Below are positions 43,301-56,600 of a stretch of DNA of 64,000 nt, one piece after another. Source of the DNA: Amoebophrya sp. A120 (taxonomy: Eukaryota; Sar; Dinophyceae; Syndiniales; Amoebophryaceae); assembly GCA_905178155.1 (NCBI GenBank), contig CAJINV010000007.1, positions 3,862,265 to 3,926,264 on the forward strand. The letters are read 5' to 3'. The position numbers and the translations under genes are program-made. The notes under the pieces are model-generated. The model was not told the origin of the DNA. It saw only the letters and a list, made by a program, of their open reading frames with translations, and made no database searches. The stretch's first letter is position 1, and each line of letters opens with the position of its first letter.

Positions 43301-45470
43301 CTGGTCACCTTGCCTTCTATCGTGGAGCAGGCCGGACCTTTGCGGAACCCGAACGGAAGCAACCTTGCCATTTCGTCCTCCGGGGCCATGCATGCGGGTG
43401 GTGGGACCTTTCAGTCACACCACCAAAAAATCTTGTCCGCAAACCGGATGCGAACCAAGGCGATGGCGCAAGAGGAATTACGCAGGAAGGCTTCAATGCT
43501 TTCTCCTGCGACTGCAAGCGACGTTATTTCACCTTCTGAGAATTTGAATTCATCTACCTCAAGTGCAAGAAAAGGAGAACGGATGGATCTTCCCGGCGAC
43601 GAGGTGATATCTCCAGCTGGAGGTGGTGCAGTTCCTGCAAGTAGCACTAGTGGCGGCCCTTACGTTTCCATTGAGACCGCTCTCAATTCGTGCGCGTATT
43701 TGACGGCTCGGACGCAAGAGGAGAAAATCAAGGTTCTGACCGGAGAGGGAGACAAAGTTCATCGGGATCTACGGCAAAAGACCGACATCGTATCTGGCTT
43801 ACCCCGTATCGTCGCGAGACTGTTGGCTGCTGCAACGCAGACCTCCATGAACCAAATCCCTTTTCGCTGTCGAGGAGTGCTGTTGCCCGAAAGAACTGCA
43901 CAGTCACTTCGCGAAGATACCAATCCTGCTGTTGTTCCAAGTTTATTGCAAGACACTCGGCAGTCGCGAAGAAAGGTGAGCAAACCCCCGACCAACTCAT
44001 CCCTCCGGTTCTTCCAGGAGCAGGCGCGAGCGTGGCGAAACGAAAAGCGGACCAAGAAACTCAACATCGCCGTCTGCATCACAGGTCGCGCGCGCACGCT
44101 CGCGGCGCCGGAAGTGTTCAACTCGTTGCACCAGAATTTGACCAGTTTCGGGGAGGACCGCAACGCCAACGTGAAGGTGTTCTACGTCTTGGACCTGCAG
44201 GGGAAGGAGAAAAAAGACTTCGCGAGCGCGTTCAAACTACTCCCCCCGACCAGAATCCTTGTCACGGACGACAAGGAGCACTACCCAGCAGAATACGCGG
44301 AGGAGCCGGCCGTGTTGCAAAAGCGGCGGGAGCAACTGGCAGCCAAGAGCATCGTGTTGGACGATGAAGATGAAAGTGAAACACGCGGCGATCTGGAAAT
44401 AACTCGTACTGGTGCAGATTCCTCGAGCAAAAGCGACGTGAAAAGGAAGAAAACCAGAAGCAATGAAGATCTGTCGCAGATTCGCATCCAAACCATCCAC
44501 GCCGCGGACCCGCCGATCGAGGCCCGACACGTCTGCGACGCGCCGATCTCCTCCGCTTTTCAGAGCCAGAAGCTGAATCTGTGTATGGATTTGGTGCGAC
44601 AGTTCGAGGAAGCCGGGGGGCTGGATGAGGAAACCGAAACTACGGCTGGAGAAGTTTCTTCACCTCGCGACCCCCCGGCAGCTGTTGGAGACACGGCACC
44701 GTCGACGACCCATGGTACTAAATCCAGAACGGGCAACGTAATTATGCAGGACGGAAATTATAACGGAAAAGAGAAGCCCACAAGGTTCGACTGGCTTGTC
44801 CGCACCCGTCCGGACCTGCAATTTCTGTCCCCGATCGGTTCGCTCCGCAACTACGACCCGAATTTTGTGCACCTCGTGCAGCGCAACGTGACCACGAGCA
44901 AGGGCGACACGCAGGACCACTTTGCCCTGCTTCCGCGGAAATTTGCCGAGGCTTACATGGATTACGACGGGTGCACGGGCGTGTCCGCAACCCGGGTCCA
45001 GGAGTCCTGCGCGAAAACAGCCAGAACCACATGGACGGAGTCCGCCCGGGTGACCCACGAGTGTGCGCTCAACATTCGGCTGCGACGGAAGCAGGTGAAG
45101 GTGAAACCCCTAGGGCATGTGTACATCGTGGCCAGGTGCACAACTACGAGCAACACAACTGGAACTACCGGGGGAGATCTTCTTCATGCCGAAAATAATA
45201 CCATCGACGCCGAGGAAAGGGCTGCTGCAGGCGAATTGATAACCTGCTTCGACTATGCATTGCAAAAGTATCGTACTGGATAAATTGCAATACAAAATTG
45301 CGCAGCATTACAAATTGCATTTGTAATGCTGATTTGCCTTTAGAAAAAGATTTGTAATGCATACAAGCAATTAGTACGAGTACACTACTTTTGCACAGGA
45401 TATCGACTCGGAGACAAACCCGGGATCCACGAAAAATTCGATGGCGATTATCGAGGGAGGCAAGAGGTGA
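40400..45470 (+). CDS. Large secretory-pathway protein with glycosyltransferase-like C-terminus
   Basis: ATG 40400 is followed by a hydrophobic leader (FQIALFVAIVLQHCVQNTNAG), then a second hydrophobic stretch that is a tandem duplication of RLRVLPAxVSSxLGLLL. Two introners are removed (41969-42082 and 45254-45407), giving about 1,600 residues and a TGA at 45468-45470. The middle part contains NYFEQLIAVLDALLVKLKA and FLLPSTPYGWGG, then RKILGLAVDLQDF. The C-terminal domain begins KLNIAVCITGRARTL (about 44060) and contains FDWLVRTRPDLQFL (about 44790), a pair of blocks seen in uncharacterised protist and algal glycosyltransferase-like proteins. This suggests a Golgi or endoplasmic reticulum type II enzyme, but no catalytic residue is assigned. 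Long Ser-rich insertions separate the blocks. The gene call is strong; the enzymatic role is tentative. Confidence 0.68.
41969..42082 (+). mobile_element. Introner, TATCCAGGAAAAAACACC family
   Basis: It begins TATCCAGGAAAAAACACCCG and ends GCGGTGTTTTTTGCTGGATA, with a core near-identical to the element at 18683-18799. Flanks GGCTG (41964-41968) and GTCTG (42078-42082) differ at one base. The splice gives DLKERL-HFFHIPDLARE. Confidence 0.92.
45254..45407 (+). mobile_element. Introner, GCAAAAGTATCGTACTCG family, duplication TCGAC
   Basis: It begins TATGCATTGCAAAAGTATCG and ends ACTACTTTTGCACAGGATA. TCGAC is at 45249-45253 and 45403-45407. The splice replaces an early stop (reading into the element) with a 20-residue C-terminus, SETNPGSTKNSM.. 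to the TGA at 45470. Confidence 0.92.
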
Positions 45471-46796
45471 AGAAGCTTGGCGGCCTTTTTTCCTGATGCA
45501 ACCAGCAAGACAAAAATCTCTTCCTCCACCAGCTTGGGAGGTGTGCGCGACCGGCCTCGAAATGGTAGTGGCGGGCCACTTCTTGCTTATCCGGCGAGAG
45601 GACCCACGCTGGAGCTGAATGAAAAGGGTAGTAGAAGAAAGTGCCGTTACCGGGAATCAACGCCTCGAAAGACCCAGCGCCAGCGACATCGTGGACACGG
45701 ACACGACGACCCTGCTGCGCGAGTGAAACGATTGCGGTGGATTGCAGGCGAACGGGAACATGCGCCGCAGTGGAAACTGGTAGCGATGGCCAGAGCTCGA
45801 ATGATGTGAAGGACGCCCGATTTCTACATCAGAAGATGTTTACCGTTCTGCTCTGATGATCAGCACGAAATGCACCAAGCAAACGGAACACGACCGCAGA
45901 CGGACACTCCGCGCGGCTCCAGCAACTACTTTTCTAGGAGCAGACTCTGGATGACGTTCAAGATGTTGATGTTGATCTCCTTGCGATATATATCAAGTTC
46001 CGGCGTCCCTCATCTTGATGAGTCTGGAGCCGCTCAGAGGATTTCCGTCACAGCGTGTTGCGCACCATCTCAATCTCTTGGTCATGTTGTGGGCGAGTCG
46101 ATCATGAAAAGATGTCCATCACAGTGATCATTGTACTCCTGAAAAAACAAGAGAAAACAAGGAAGCAGAATACACTGACTTCCGGAAGTGGATCGCGCAA
46201 GCCACGGGGTGAAAAACCGAAGCAGTTGCCTCTCCTCTCAGAAGTAGAAGTCCAAGTCGACAGAAAACTACAAAAACTCCAGAGTGGTAAAGTAAATTTA
46301 AAGTAAGGCCGCCAAAGCACTAGCTCCGGTGAAAAAAACGCACTGGATTTTTGAAACAGGGCACCTGGCTACTTCACTGTAGTGTAGTTTTGTTTCGTCG
46401 TCGACGTCGTGAAATATTTCATACTACTTGTCCGGAGCAAGAATCACTCGATTACGTTTTTAGTGTTCCTCCCGTACTACACCTCTCCTCCTCTGAAACC
46501 TCATGCGACAAAAATCACATCAAAATGGTGAAAGACGAGGATCAATCGCAACCTCATCAGTTTCAATTCCTCTTCTTGTCGGTCCTAATGTTGTAAACTC
46601 CATAATACGCTTGTTTGTGTTTCTTGTGCGACAACTGTGATTGTTGACAAACACAGGCGACCGTGATGATCCATGTGCTGCAAAAAAATAAGACAGGAAG
46701 AACTGAAGACGAAGATCGTTGGACAACAAGAGAGCGAGTAGAGCTACAAATAATACGCACCGAAAAGAAATAAAAAAGAAAAACCGCAACGACAAG
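45471..46796. other. Intergenic region, no gene seen
   Basis: About 1.3 kb upstream of the Mei2-type gene. Several short frames exist, none with a motif. Poly-purine tracts occur near 46700-46790. Confidence 0.45.
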
Positions 46797-49334
46797 ATGT
46801 ACTCCGCTACGCCGACACGCAATCACCAAATTGAGGACGATGAGGTGCTCGTCAGCTGGGAGAGCAGCATCGGTTTGAAGCGAAATCCAGTAGAGACGAA
46901 AACCGGAAAGACAACCCTGATGCTCAGTACATCAATACGATTTTTAGTAGAAACTCTGTCGTGGTGCTTTGCTCGTCACTCATGCAGCTGTTGAATTTTC
47001 ATCATGCAGCACGTTCGGGACCGCACCAAGATTGTCTTCTCGTCCCTGTTTCCCGAAAGAGAGAATCTTTCCCTTTGCGCTGCAAGCAGAGATGTTGTGC
47101 AATGTTGGAATGAAAAATTTCAATTTGCAGTACCTTTTTAAGCACTTCTCGCTTCACAGGTCGCATGCCTGTTGATTGACCAAAATCAAAACACACATTT
47201 GTCCACAGAAAATCTTTTGGCGTCCCAGAGTCAGCAGGATGTACTGGATATGCTCGCCGCCCGAAACTTCCACCCCGGTCGCAGCTTCGACTTTTTCTAT
47301 CTCCCAATCGACTTCCGCTCCAGGTATAAAGAAGTATAGTTAAAGCGAAAGCGCGAATACTTAGCACAGGTTGACTCTGAACATGTGTGTCTGGTGTCTC
47401 GCCTTCTGTCATCGTGCGATATCACAGAATTTTTACGACAAACAGGTCCAACTACGGCTACTGCTTTGTGAACTTCGTTTCTCTGCTATCCACATCAAAA
47501 ACAGCTCAGTGTCCACCGACCCTTGCTGGTAGCGTGCTTTCTTACGTTACGCAAAAAGCTGTAAGACCTCTGTTTAGGATAAACGAAAAAGTGCACCACG
47601 TATCCATGCCATAAAAACGAAATTTGTATATTGCACTGCATGATGTTGCAGCCAACAAGACTCATCGGTGGACTTTTCAGAGTCGTTTTGTTTGTCCGCA
47701 ATAGCTTGCCGAGGCGAAGCGCTTCCACGCGGTCTTTCACCAAGTCAGCTTGCACCCGTCCGCGCCGCGGAAGTTGTCTGAAGTTGGCATCGCGCGAGTG
47801 CAGGGAAAGAAGAATAACATCGAACAATTTCGCAACTCGCCAATCAACGCCGTATTATTTCGATACTCTCAGCATGGTTTGTCTTGTCATGCAACACCTA
47901 AAAATCATGATGAAGCTGCTGAAACCTGTGCCTATCACGCAGTTGCAGTTCGTGTCCCTCTCTTCAGGCGGTATCAATCGGATTCGGAGTCTCTAGAACA
48001 GTATTTTTCAAACATCAAGTGTAGTAAAATATAAGGAACAAAAACCTATCAGATTCCGGCCGCCATTGCCCATTACCGTCCCCTAATTTTCGACACGCGC
48101 GGCGCGGTGCAGCCGTTCCCGGAGCCGGACCAGACCTTGCCGGCGCTGCAACTGCGGGAATCCCGGCGCACCGTGGGGCCGCGAAACAAGATGATGTCCT
48201 CTTCCATGACGGGGAGTGGTGGTGGTTTGTCAACGACCCCCATGTTAACCTGCTCCGCGAACACAACGACGTGTGGGACGAACAGTGATGCCGCGAGCGC
48301 CGCCAACAGTTTGAATTGCTTCAACGCCGCGGCTGGAGCGGGGCATGGCTTGGCGTTCGCTCCCATGCCACAGTCAGGTATGGTTTGAGATAGATTTTAG
48401 CATCATTGGTCTCATGCCTAGGTTGGGGTGCCAGGACGTCCAGGAGGTCTGCTGGTGGCCTCGAAAGTGCCGCTGCTCTTCTATTCTTTGAAGAACAAAT
48501 TGTTTTATAAAAGATAAAGATGTTAAACTAGCCATCGAAATCGAAAAACGAATTTACCTCAGATCAATCCACGAGTTGTGCAACCGGGGCGGCAGCGACG
48601 TCTTCTCCGCTGATGAGCAGCAGCAATACCACGAAGAAGTATGAGATGAGGAAAAAAATCGAATAGTTGTCGTTAACTTTTTTTTATTTTCTGATCCTGA
48701 TGGCTGTCATTGCATTATGTAGTCTCACAAGAACCCAAGCGGCTTATCACTTTTCGCAAATTTTTGACTGGAACGCGTCCGCTCCTGACTTGTCTTCTTT
48801 TTCCTCGGCATACTGTCATCAACGCCAACACGCCGAGCACATGCGGATCGAGTACCTACACGACTACGATGGACCCGGCCACCGTGGCTGCTGCCGCGCA
48901 GCACTACATTCCGGCTGGAACGACCAATGCGGCGTCGCAGCGGGGAGCGACATTTTTCGACGCGACAGGATCTACCTACTTTCCCAGCTTCTGGACCAAC
49001 CCTGCGCTGGCTGGTATTGTTTAGGTTGGATGAGATATTTTAGCAAAAACATGCGAGTGTCTGGCTCCCATCTTCTCTTTGCGCATGACTAGAAATAAAC
49101 CCACACCGAATACATCATGAAGCTTTGTTGTGCATGCGACAGACAGACTGAGTTTAGTTCTTGATTATGGTGGAGTCAAAAGAAACGCTGTCGTGTGCGC
49201 TCCTGTTTTTCGAGGTACACGTATGACATAATAATATCACAACAGCCACCTATCTGCACCCGGGATACTACTACGGAAACTATGCGGCGTTCGATATCTC
49301 AAAGGAAACGATCATCACCAAAAATTACACATAG
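46797..49334 (+). CDS. Mei2-type RRM RNA-binding protein
   Basis: ATG 46797. Exons were found by following the Mei2 C-terminal RRM: KTGKTTLML (46905-46925), VRDRTK (about 47010-47030), then NLLASQSQQDVLDMLAARNF and FDFFYLPIDFRSR (47215-47320), SNYGYCFVNFVSL (47450-47485), AEAKRFHAVFHQVSL..ARVQGKKNNIEQFRNS (47710-47850), and IAHYRPLIFDTRGAVQPFPEP (48065-48130). This matches the RRM_2 family block by block. Later exons (48130-48385, about 48815-49015, 49245-49334) encode a Ser/Ala/Thr-rich tail ending in a Tyr-rich segment, HPGYYYGNYAAFD. Known: fission yeast Mei2 and plant AML proteins bind RNA and control meiosis and development. The role here is inferred only as RNA binding. Several introns are GT-AG (48385 onward); others near 46926-47007 and 47485-47705 are non-canonical and not fixed to the base. 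Confidence 0.87.
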
Positions 49335-51223
49335 ATTCATTTGTAATGCGCTTGCAAGAATGTGCGACCGTTCAATTACGGAATGCAGTGCGCAGCTGTA
49401 GATAAAGTTAATAAAAGAGTATTTACCTCTTTGTACTTAATTACGTGGTGTGTTGATGATGGTGATTTTTCCCTTGATACCCAGAACACCCAGTGGAGCC
49501 GGCTGGTAGATTTTTGTCAATTTTTGTGGTAGGAGCGCGACATCAACACCATCGGGCCGACGTAGCATTCGCTTCATTCGGGGGGAAAGTACAGATATTG
49601 ATAATAATGGAAATAGATGCAGTCCAATCAATTTGAATTGATACAAAATTTCCGAGAAAAAAAAAGTTGATGCTAGACGTATACGAATGTGAAACTCAAA
49701 CTTCTTTGGCTTTGGAATACAGATTTTTTTTTGACGTAAATAGTGCTTAGAAATAAGCTGGGAGCTATATTGTTTGCAAGAACGCGGGTTAACGTTAACA
49801 CGATTACAGATTCCTGTGAAGCTGAAGATAATATTATTCTTTGCAACACCAGAAGCAAAGGACAATGAGTACTTGCATACTTAGATTTTTTTCTTGTTTT
49901 CTCTACATTATTGATGACTTGCAAAGACGATGCTGTGGTAGCTCTGTTTCCGTGAAAGCAAAGATGTGCTCTTTATGCTGAAGCTACGTAGTGATGCAGT
50001 GTTGATACTCACAACAGCCTGCTGGGGATACTAAACTACAAGGCGGTGATAAATTTATGAACATTATCGAAGGAAAATATTTTTGTAATTTGCAGCTTCG
50101 ATGGATCATGCACGTGACGATGTTTTGCCATTGCATGACATTGACATGGTCGATTTGGTTCCTGAGAGCGATATTATATTTGAAAGATAAGCTTTTATTT
50201 TAGTTTCGTACGTAAGCAAGCGGATGTCACTGTGACTCGCATACAAACTTGTTTTTTGAACAGAACCCGACATAAATATTTTGAACCGGTGTTACCTCTG
50301 AGGTGTATTTCTGGTATACCTTTGAACAGCAAAAAGATAAAAGTTTCAAATTTAGCCGAATTTGCCTCATTGAAAAGAATTTTTTTTACTCCCGTTTCGC
50401 AGTAGGAAAGTTTGCATGTGCTTTATCCAGCAAAATTTGAAATCGGAAAGGCGGATCCATCAGTTGCAACAATTTTGTCATCTTCGAGTTTCATCATGGG
50501 AAGCAAAAGCAAGAGCTTGCAATCGAACCTCCAAACGTTTCTAGTATTTTCTTCAAAAGAAAATGAAATAGTTCGAAAGAAACGCTATTGACACAACAAG
50601 CGTGCTTATTATTTCATCATATCAACACTACACGACCTGAAATTGTTGGTGGCAAGTGTGCCTGGCTCGAGCTTTTCACTACAACCGCAGTCACCGGCAC
50701 CACAGTAAAATTTCGCAGTCATTCTGTTCCCCCACGCCCGCAAACGCAGCGTCGTCTGCCACTGAAGAAGGAAAAAAAAGGCATTAGACAAGGTAAAAGA
50801 TCCTGCTCTTTCAAATCGCAGCTAGGTGGTGATGTCATCAAACCCAATTTTTTAGAAGCCAGCTTCCGATCTAACGAGTAACTTCGAGTTAGCACAATCC
50901 GTTCAAAATATGATTTTAGATGTGACAAGAATCTTTATTCCTGTTGATACATGATGTAGATGTAGAAGCGAAGTTGTAATTGTTTCTTTCCCACAGCATC
51001 GACCCATCTGATAATTCTGAACACAATCACAAACGACCTTAACCATCCCCTTCATACCCACATCAAGTACCACCTATTTGTTCTTTAGTTTTCATGACAG
51101 ACGTGTGGCACCACGATATAAGGCGTGACTCTCACTATGTCTGAGGCGTAAAATTTAGTGGTTTCTATCGAATACCGACGCCCCCTCCTAAACCCCAAGG
51201 TAAGAACTCCTTACTCTCACAAC
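49335..51223. other. Long intergenic region, no gene seen
   Basis: About 1.9 kb. GTTAACGTTAACA at 49788-49800 repeats the arm of the introner at 21558-21723, suggesting a decayed insertion. Minus-strand frames at 49437-49865 and others are AT-rich and unlike known proteins. Confidence 0.45.
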
Positions 51224-52951
51224 ATGTCGACCCAGTACGGCGACCTTTTCGGGTCGCAGGCCGAAATGGCCAACTTTGCCTATGGGGAGCAGGGCGACCG
51301 AGAAATGATCCGACACGACCGCACCGGGAAGGTTGGTAGGCTGCTGAAAGACCGAGAGCGCATGGCGGCGGCAGCGGAAATCGCGAAGAGCGAAGTGGAA
51401 GCAGGCAAAATGAAGAGAAGAAAGCTGCAGATGGGAAGTACTAGATAGGATAATGAAAGTTTGTCGTATTCCTCATGTCGACCCTGCTTTTACTGGTGGT
51501 TGTGCCGATAGTACGTTGTAGGAGATAAACACATGATTGCAATAAATTTCAGCACGTCGCATCCATACTTTGAAAAATTTATTCATGTTGACATACTAGT
51601 GTTCCTTCTACCTGCTGTTTCGCGTCTGCGTTTCACGGCGTAGATGCTATACAAGAACTCTTCGGCATGATAGCAAAACATGAAAACATAAACAGCCGAG
51701 GGCGCTGCGTTTGACACTTCCGCGGCCGACGTTCTGGAGGAGGAATTTGCGAAGCAGACCGTCGGGCTGACAAGCAAGGAGGAGTTTCTCGAAAAGCGGA
51801 AGAACATCGACGAAATGATCGAGAAGGCGCAGAAGGCGAAAAACCAGGAAAAAGTGGAGAAGAAAATGATTGTGCAGAAGGTAAAGAAAGCCGCGCTCAG
51901 CTTTATCGACGACGAAGATGAGGAGGAGGAGGAGGACGACGAGTCAGAGGAGAATAGAATCACCAGCGGAAAGAACGTAAAGCCAGGAGCTGCTGGTGCG
52001 ACATCATCTTCATCTGCGGTAGCTTCTTCTTCTTCTTCTGCGAAAAAAGACAACAACTCGCCGCCCCCGTTTGAAGCCGCCGAAAGTTACGGCGGGTCCA
52101 GACCCGGCTACGTTTTCAAGCTCGGCGAACTGGGTTTGGGTTACTACGCGGATAGATTACCACCGGTTGGAGGAGGATCCTCGCCTGGAGGTAAAGATAC
52201 AGCTGGGGCGGCAACTTCGAAGGAGCAGACGTTTTGGCGCACGAAAAAGAACCCGACGGTGGACACTTCGTTCCTTCGGGACGAAGCGCGCGAGAAGAAC
52301 CTGGAGCAGCGAAAGAAGCAACTCGCGCTGGAGTACCAGCAGCAGCAGGAGAAGGTGAAGAGAGAACTGGTGGACATTGTGTACAGCTACTGGGACGGCA
52401 GCGGGCACCGGCGGTCACTCCAGATCGAGCAGGGTGCCACGATCGGGCAGTTTCTGAAGGTAGCAAGGCTCCAGCTGCTCGAAGACTTCGCCGCCCTACG
52501 CCACGTCGCGTCCGACGAGCTGCTGTATGTGAAGGAGGATCTGATCCTGCCCCACAAGGTCAGCTTCTACGAACTGATCCGCGACCAGGTCCGGGGGAAA
52601 TCGGGCCCGCTGTTCAGCTTCGACGCGACGGAGACAGTAACCGAGGCCGCCGACATTCGCGTGCAGCGCAACGACTCGCACGCGGGCAAAATCGTGCAGC
52701 GGGCCTGGTACGAGCAAAACAAGCACGTGTTTCCCCAGAAGCGGTGGGAAATCTACGACCCGCAGGTGTCGTACGGCACCTACTCGGTGAAGGGCAACGC
52801 CAACAAGTACAAGCGGCTCCACCAGGACTTGGTCGCGCCAAAGAGTTCCTCGGTGATCGGATCGGGGGCCGGCATTTTCTCGGGCGGGGGAACAGACTCT
52901 GCCGCGAACATGAATCCAAAAAGCAGCGACGCCGCCAGGATGACCAACTGA
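51224..52951 (+). CDS. XAP5/FAM50 family nuclear protein
   Basis: Exon 1 (ATG 51224 to about 51440) encodes the N-terminal motif YGEQGDREMIRHD and a charged helix. After an intron ending near 51697, exon 2 continues FAKQTVGLTSKEEFLEKR, a disordered acidic and Ser-rich part (51890-52060), and then the XAP5 domain: KNPTVDTSFLRDEARE, IVYSYWDGSGHRRSL, ELLYVKEDLILPHKVSFYE, RGKSGPLFSF, DSHAGKIVQRAWYEQNKH and RWEIYDPQVSYG. Essentially every family signature is present in order. Known: FAM50A associates with the spliceosome; XAP5 homologues act in light and clock signalling in plants and in ciliary gene expression in Chlamydomonas. Nuclear action is expected. The intron 51440-51697 boundaries are approximate. 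Confidence 0.95.
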
Positions 52952-53640
52952 GAGGAAAAATATTCAAGTTGGAACTCTTCGTTGCTCTTCTTTGTTTTAT
53001 ATATACATCTTTTAGTCAAGTATACGACCGACACACCTCTTGTTCGAGTTATCGAAAAACAAAAAGGCTTGCTGACAGTGCCAGTGGCGCGGCAGCGGCT
53101 CGCATGCTAGCGTGAAAGTGTCGAGTGCCGGCCGCGACCTCAACCTCCCGACGTGGTCACCCGTGTTCCGTATCAACAAATGCCAATGCGAAAGAATCAG
53201 AGTGTAGCATTGTGGTCTTTGTCGGTAAGTCATTATGCAGCATATACTTACTTTGGTCTCACGGTGTGTCCGGCATACTTGTCGGCGGGTTTAAAAACCA
53301 CAGGAGAAATAAACCTCGGTCATCCAAAATGGAAAAACAAAAAGGGGACTGAAGATCCAGCTCTTTGTTGTGCTCTTCAACTTCCACCATAAGACGTGGT
53401 AAAAGAACCTGTTTCATCGTTTCCGTTTTGTTTTTGTTCTTTGCTTTTGCGTGCAGATGTTTGTAGTTTAAATGTGAGAAGTGTAAATGACTTTGCCGTC
53501 TTGTGTTTCTGTTTGCTGGTTTCTAACACACATTGTTAAATATCCTTTTTCAACATCGAGATCAATAACAGCCCTTGACCGAAGGCGATCTATCAGTACC
53601 GCGAGAAGAAAAGACAAGGATTGACGAGCTCGTCTATAGC
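52952..53640. other. Intergenic region, no gene seen
   Basis: About 0.7 kb between XAP5 and the next gene. No supported feature. Confidence 0.4.
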
Positions 53641-56600
53641 ATGTGGTTTCCCAAGAAAGACGGAAGCGGAGAAGAAAGCAGCAGCGGCCGGTGTTTCAGT
53701 AGCACTAGCACTGCTACGCCGCCTTTCGAGCTGGAGCGCACGAATAAGGTGCTGGTGCAGCTGCGCCAGCATCGGAATTTCGCACTCGATAAACAAAACG
53801 GCGCAAGGTCGACTAGCCAAAGTTGTAGGAGAACAAGGAGGTGGCCCGAGCTGCCCAACAACGATACTACGGGAACATTAACACCATCAAAAAAGGACGA
53901 GATCGAGCACACTATTAAGGCTCGCTGGTACGACAATCCTGGCAGCATTTGCGGTGCCGGAGGACCAAACCCAAGCGTGCGAAGCAGGAGCTGCTTATTC
54001 GGTCACGTCGAAGATCCTGCTGAGGAAACAAAAAAGACGAGGTCGATAACGATGTTGCGGGAATCGCAATCGGATGCGCAACATATCTCGTTCATCCGTT
54101 CATCTTGCGGTGGACAATGCGCTGATGATCCTTGTTTCGACTATGCCGCCAGCTGTGCGACCGACGAAGCCTCTATTACAGCAACGGGATCCCGCTCTTC
54201 CTGCTCGTCCTCGAGGTCCACTCGCGATAAAAGAACTTGTGGAGATGAAGCGCCAGCAGGAAAGAGGGCAGCTGCTGTACGACCACCAACTGAAAAGAGG
54301 AAAGAACATGACAGAACCGCTGGTGGAACAAGTTCACTCTCTGTGATGAATTCAAATATTGTGTCAGAATCAACTTCGAGACGCCTGAACACGGGTAGGT
54401 CCGCCACCTCGAGAAAACGAAAACGAAAAACCAAAACAATAGAGCCGGACGACTTTAGTAATACTTATAGCTGCGAAGAAGAGCACTGTGACTTTTCTAA
54501 AGGCTCTCCTGGTGCCGTTAGGCATTTTCGAAAAGAGATGGAGCCACCGCTTATGCAAAGTGGACACGCTGCTCCGTTGGCCGACCTCGTCAGTGGCAGG
54601 CCCCATAGTACCAGTGCGGCAAGAATTGCGTATCAGCCGTCGAAAAGGAAAACAGCAAAAGTAGCAATTTACAGTTTCCGGCTGCTCACCCCGATCTGTA
54701 ACTCAATCGCCATGTTTCTCATCCTTCTTCTTCGCATATTCTCATTTCTGCGAGACATTTTAGCACGACACTGTGGGTTTTTTGGAGGGTCTTCAACTGC
54801 TTCGACGTCGAAGGGAACGCTCCACCCTAGCGCCCTTGCGGCCATTGCTCCGAGTGGAGGTCGACTCAGAAGGACCACAGCTACTAGTACCCATGCACGA
54901 GGAAAAGCTGGCTGGAGCTGCTCTAGAAGTAGCGCTACTGCGTCGAAGAACGCAGAAAATGTTGACCTCCACACAACTACTTCGGTCCTGCCGGGCAAGA
55001 CGAGGATTAAAAATCAACATGCGAGCGCTATTAACAAGGCGCGTTCAGCACATAGGAACCGAAGCACTGCGGCAGGAGGGACATGTTGGATGAGGCCGCC
55101 TAGCAGCAAGAAGACTACATTGACTTCAAGAAAAACTACAAGAACCCACTGGCTGCTATCTTCAAGAGCGGCTTTCACGAAAACCCTTTTCTACCAGCTG
55201 CAGCTCCTTCCCCTCCTCACTTTCGCGTGGCACTACATCCCGGGCTCGAACGAGTCCAATATTTTTTACACCTTTCAAGAATTCTACACAGACGCGCAGT
55301 ACGGGCCGGACTTCGGGTACTACAGCAAAGGCAGAATCCTGCAGGGCGAGTTTTTCAACTCCTACACCACCTTCCCGATGGGCCTGTCCCCCATGTTCGG
55401 GAACCTGATCGCCGACCGGCTCTACGCGACCTGGCTCGCGATGGCCAAGCCACCAAAATTCGACATCTTCGAATTCGGTGGGGGCACGGGCGTCCTGGCC
55501 CGCGACATTCTGTTGCGGATCGAGGATCGCTACCCCATGATGGTACCCGCCACGAAGTACACCCTGGGGGAGCGCGCGGCGGGCCTCCGCCGGCAGCAGA
55601 AGAAGACCATCAAGGCCGCCAACCTGACCCACTCGGACCAGATGTTCCAGGTGCGGGAAGCGGACGCGCGGGAGGCCGCGCGGTTGAAGCAGCCGGGCGA
55701 CAAGTTCGTGGGCGCGGTGATCTCGAACGAGCTCCTGGACGAGTTTGACCCCGTGAAGCTGCGACTCATTTGGGAAACCGGCAAGCCGCCCAACCCCTCC
55801 GAGGTCCGCAGCTGCCGGACCTGGCGCGAGGTCTACGTCATGCACCGCGTGGACAAATCCCTTCTTTTGAATAGCAACTGGCAGCGGGAAGCGTCCGCGA
55901 TCGTGTGTGCCTACCTGGATGACCCCTGGATTGCGCGGCTGATCGCCAAACAGTTCGCGAACGAGCGGCGGTGCTACCCCTACGCGGTGTGCTGCGTGCC
56001 CTTATTGCTGGCGTTGAATAAGCTGCTGCACTATGACCACCTGTTTCTGGAACGGTTGGAGTACCGGAACGTGAACTTGCTGATGGAAGAATACGAAAAG
56101 GAGGTGGCATATGGAAGCGTCAGAATCGAAATCGTCAAAGTTGAAATAGTTTGTCATGCATAAAATGCAACCCACAAAGTGCCTGTCTTGCAGAGTAGGC
56201 AAGGGAGGCAGACCGTAAGCCTGTTGCGGGGTAGAAATAGAGCTGCTAAAGTAGCATGACAAAAGGCATACTCCTTACCCAAACCGCATTACAAACTGGA
56301 TTTCGGTTCTACCCAAATTTGTCATGCGCCACTTGAAAACTAGGCGCGAACTGGTATCCGTTTTATGCATGGTAAACTATTTCAACTTTGACGATTCCGA
56401 TCCTGACACTCCCACATGGCAGACCCGCGTGTCTTGGTCACGAAAGAGCAGTATCGAATGATCCGCCGGGCCCATTTGCACGATTACCAGGTGGAGGAGG
56501 GACTGCTCACCTCTGACAAAATTGCCACGGATCAGGTCGAATTAATTTTTGACATGAAGAATTTGCTCACTCCTTTGCCGCGCAAGGGGCGGGGTCCGAA

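Noticed and set aside
49437-49865. 142-residue reverse-strand frame
   Set aside because: AT-rich with Ile/Lys/Phe bias expected by chance; no family resemblance.
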